A program made the translations under genes and the position numbers. Under the pieces are notes generated by a model. It saw nothing but the letters and a program-made list of their open reading frames with translations, had not been told where the DNA came from and did no database searches. From an uncultured Bacteriovorax sp. (GTDB lineage Bacteria; Bdellovibrionota; Bacteriovoracia; Bacteriovoracales; Bacteriovoracaceae), in the NCBI GenBank assembly GCA_946482295.1, contig CAMLRB010000088.1, positions 1 to 13,827 of the forward strand: DNA of 13,827 nt, in the 5' to 3' direction. Below are positions 12,087-13,827 of this stretch, in pieces; position 1 is the first letter of the stretch; each line of letters begins with the position of its first letter.

Positions 12087-13827
12087 AAGGTAATTCAAAA
12101 AACTTTTTATCAACTTTAAAAACTTCTGAGTTGAGTGTTCTCTTGTAAGTAATGTAATTGCGGAAAACAAGCTTAATGTAATTTCGTGTTTCTTCGTAAG
12201 GAATCATTTCTATAAATTCTAGATAATTTCCGTTGAATCTTTCTCTCTCCCAAACGGCGATGACATCAGTGCTTGCGTTGTAAGCAGCAACACTTTGAGC
12301 AAACTTACTGGAAAAAAGAGTTCTAAGTTCACTCAAGAGCACGGTGCCTAATTCTAGATTAAGTTGTGGATCATAGAGATCATTAAATTCTCTATAGGGA
12401 ATTTGATATTTTTTCGAAAGTTCTGAAGCTTTTTCCGGAATCATCTGCATTAATCCAAAAGCATCGGCCCATGATCTGACATTGGGATTGAAAGCGGATT
12501 CTTGCCTGATGATGGCAAAAACTAAAGCCTCTGGAACATTGTATTTACTGGCGAATTGTTTAATAAGATCCTCGTAAGGACCAGGGAAAACGACAGAAAC
12601 ATATTTTTCGGTGTAGACATTACGCTTGCTCATTGGGAAGCTGTAAATTTGTCTCATTCCACCTTGATACCATTTCGTTCTTGCATAGAGAGACATGGCT
12701 TTTTCTCTATCTGCAATTGTTTTGAACTGTGGATCTATTTCTTTAAGATAACGAGAGGACAAAAGATCTTCATCCATTGCAATTAACCAATCTAAAATGA
12801 CAAAACCTGATGGGTCGGTGCTAATTGTTGTCGGAGCTATGGGTAATATATCTTGCTCTAACTCCATCGCCGCAATGAGGCCATAGTAACCGAAAGAATC
12901 TTCACTATAAATTTTTTGAAGTAGCGTTTGGGCCTCTTCATTTTTATTCATTCGCAGTAAAGATTTCGCTTTCCAGAAGAAAAGTTTGTTTGTGAAATTG
13001 GAATTTGTCGATTTTGCTGTAAATTTATCAACGTCACCGATTACTTCAGAATTTTTTTTCAATAAATATTTATTCCAGACGATCGCCCATTGAATATTTT
13101 CTAGAAGTGCACCGTCTGTTGGTTTTTGAGATAATGCTTTCTGATAACGTTTGATCGCATCTTCGAATTCTTTAACTTCGACATGAAGTGAACCATAAAT
13201 CCAATGAATAGTTGCGATTTGGTCTATTTTACCTTTTTTGAGTGCGAGAGCGTCGTCTAAAATTTTACGAGCTTCTTTATTCTGATGATCTGTCCAGATG
13301 GCCCTAGCATAATTAATTTTACCATCGATCCAAGCTTCTTCTAAATCTGTGCGGCCTGGATTACTTAGAGAGAGGGCTTCCAGCCATTTTTCCATTTCAC
13401 CAGTTTTCTCTAAGAAAGTTTTGAGATCTCGCTCTACTTTATAAGAAGTACGGTAAGAATTGTATGTTTTAATTCTTAAAGCAAAATCATATTTATCTGT
13501 GAAAATAATTTCTCGATAGAGGGCGCGAGCTTTTTCGAAAAGACGATTGGTTTCGAAATCACGTGCGACTGAATAAATATTTTGCTCATTAACTTCTTTA
13601 GAAAAGAGTGGAGATACTTCAACAAGTTTGTTGAAATAAAGAGCATGTTTCTCTTCAAGTTTTAATTTTTCAGCTATCGCCAATGCATTTTTTAAAAGTT
13701 CGACTTTTTCTGATTGAACCTGTTTGTATCCAACTAGTAAGAAAGAGAATTCAGCAATTTCTTTTTCCAATTTATGTTTGTTTGCTAACTTCAGAGAATT
13801 TTCAAGATAGGCTTCTTTCAAGTAACT
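12079..13827 (-). CDS. Slt-type lytic transglycosylase (GH23), N-terminus beyond the window
   Basis: It is predicted to cleave the MurNAc-GlcNAc bond of peptidoglycan to give 1,6-anhydromuropeptides in the periplasm. The visible 582 residues comprise a long alpha-helical TPR-like superhelix (about the first 400 residues, with recognisable units such as WIYGSLHVEVKEFEDAIKRY) and a C-terminal SLT domain. The SLT domain has AIIRQESAFNPNVRSWADAFGLMQMIP with the catalytic Glu codon at 12499-12501, then AAYNAS and IPYEETRNYIKLVFRNY, the standard closing motif of Slt70-like enzymes. The frame stays open to the right edge, and the codon at 13819-13821 is TTG inside a helical repeat, so the true start and any signal peptide lie outside. 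Together with the amino-sugar operon it suggests active peptidoglycan breakdown and reuse, although the two are not co-transcribed. Confidence 0.92.
   Translation of the reverse strand, partial: SYLKEAYLENSLKLANKHKLEKEIAEFSFLLVGYKQVQSEKVELLKNALAIAEKLKLEEKHALYFNKLVEVSPLFSKEVNEQNIYSVARDFETNRLFEKARALYREIIFTDKYDFALRIKTYNSYRTSYKVERDLKTFLEKTGEMEKWLEALSLSNPGRTDLEEAWIDGKINYARAIWTDHQNKEARKILDDALALKKGKIDQIATIHWIYGSLHVEVKEFEDAIKRYQKALSQKPTDGALLENIQWAIVWNKYLLKKNSEVIGDVDKFTAKSTNSNFTNKLFFWKAKSLLRMNKNEEAQTLLQKIYSEDSFGYYGLIAAMELEQDILPIAPTTISTDPSGFVILDWLIAMDEDLLSSRYLKEIDPQFKTIADREKAMSLYARTKWYQGGMRQIYSFPMSKRNVYTEKYVSVVFPGPYEDLIKQFASKYNVPEALVFAIIRQESAFNPNVRSWADAFGLMQMIPEKASELSKKYQIPYREFNDLYDPQLNLELGTVLLSELRTLFSSKFAQSVAAYNASTDVIAVWERERFNGNYLEFIEMIPYEETRNYIKLVFRNYITYKRTLNSEVFKVDKKFFELPFN

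Noticed and set aside
13819..13821. TTG as the start of the transglycosylase
   Set aside because: The frame stays open to the window edge and the codon sits inside a helical repeat, so the gene is truncated, not short.

Overview
The window is A+T-rich, densely packed DNA from a Gram-negative bacterium. It carries a LolA periplasmic lipoprotein chaperone, an Slt-type lytic transglycosylase and a type IV pilin-like minor pilin. This gene set, together with a complete GlcNAc-catabolic operon and a secreted Cys/Tyr-rich protein, is what I would expect from the predatory Bdellovibrionota, perhaps the low-GC Bacteriovorax/Peredibacter side. That placement is inference from general likeness only; no RNA gene or diagnostic marker is present. 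I see no mobile element, CRISPR array or tRNA.

Layout. (1) 1-1015, + strand: the end of one pilus-type gene and a complete PilX/GspK-like minor pilin. The pilin's leader peptide is encoded only if translation starts at an ATT codon (317). (2) 999-7272: a cluster of lipid- and glycan-type enzymes. A cytochrome P450 is translationally coupled (TGATG) to a TMTC-like GT-C membrane protein on the - strand. A DGAT2/TMEM68-like acyltransferase is also on the - strand. Two paralogous HHxxxD (condensation / wax-ester-synthase-like) acyltransferases are on the + strand. They form two divergent pairs with 21-bp and 39-bp gaps. (3) 7266-10266, - strand: a three-gene operon with 4-bp ATGA overlaps, in transcription order a GlcNAc kinase, NagA and an SIS-type NagB-II. 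Together these convert GlcNAc to fructose-6-phosphate, fitting use or recycling of peptidoglycan (or chitin) sugars. (4) 10389-12086: a secreted Cys-rich protein of unknown function, divergent from lolA. (5) 12079-13827, - strand: most of an Slt-like lytic transglycosylase, running off the right edge.

The most notable regulatory pattern is that five gene starts (P450, both HHxxxD enzymes, the DGAT2-like acyltransferase and the GlcNAc kinase) each have a good -10 element only 5-8 nt before the start codon and no usable Shine-Dalgarno, so they look leaderless. The two exported-protein genes (Cys-rich protein and lolA) instead have a leader and a Shine-Dalgarno. The P450 and the first HHxxxD enzyme have face-to-face promoters whose -10 elements share the same TATA bases, so their transcription should be mutually exclusive at any instant. 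All four convergent gene pairs overlap at their 3' ends, with no visible terminators between them.

The best candidate for an undescribed system is the P450 / DGAT2-like / double HHxxxD / GT-C cluster, which I read as a pathway for an unusual acylated or oxidised lipid. That function is inference.
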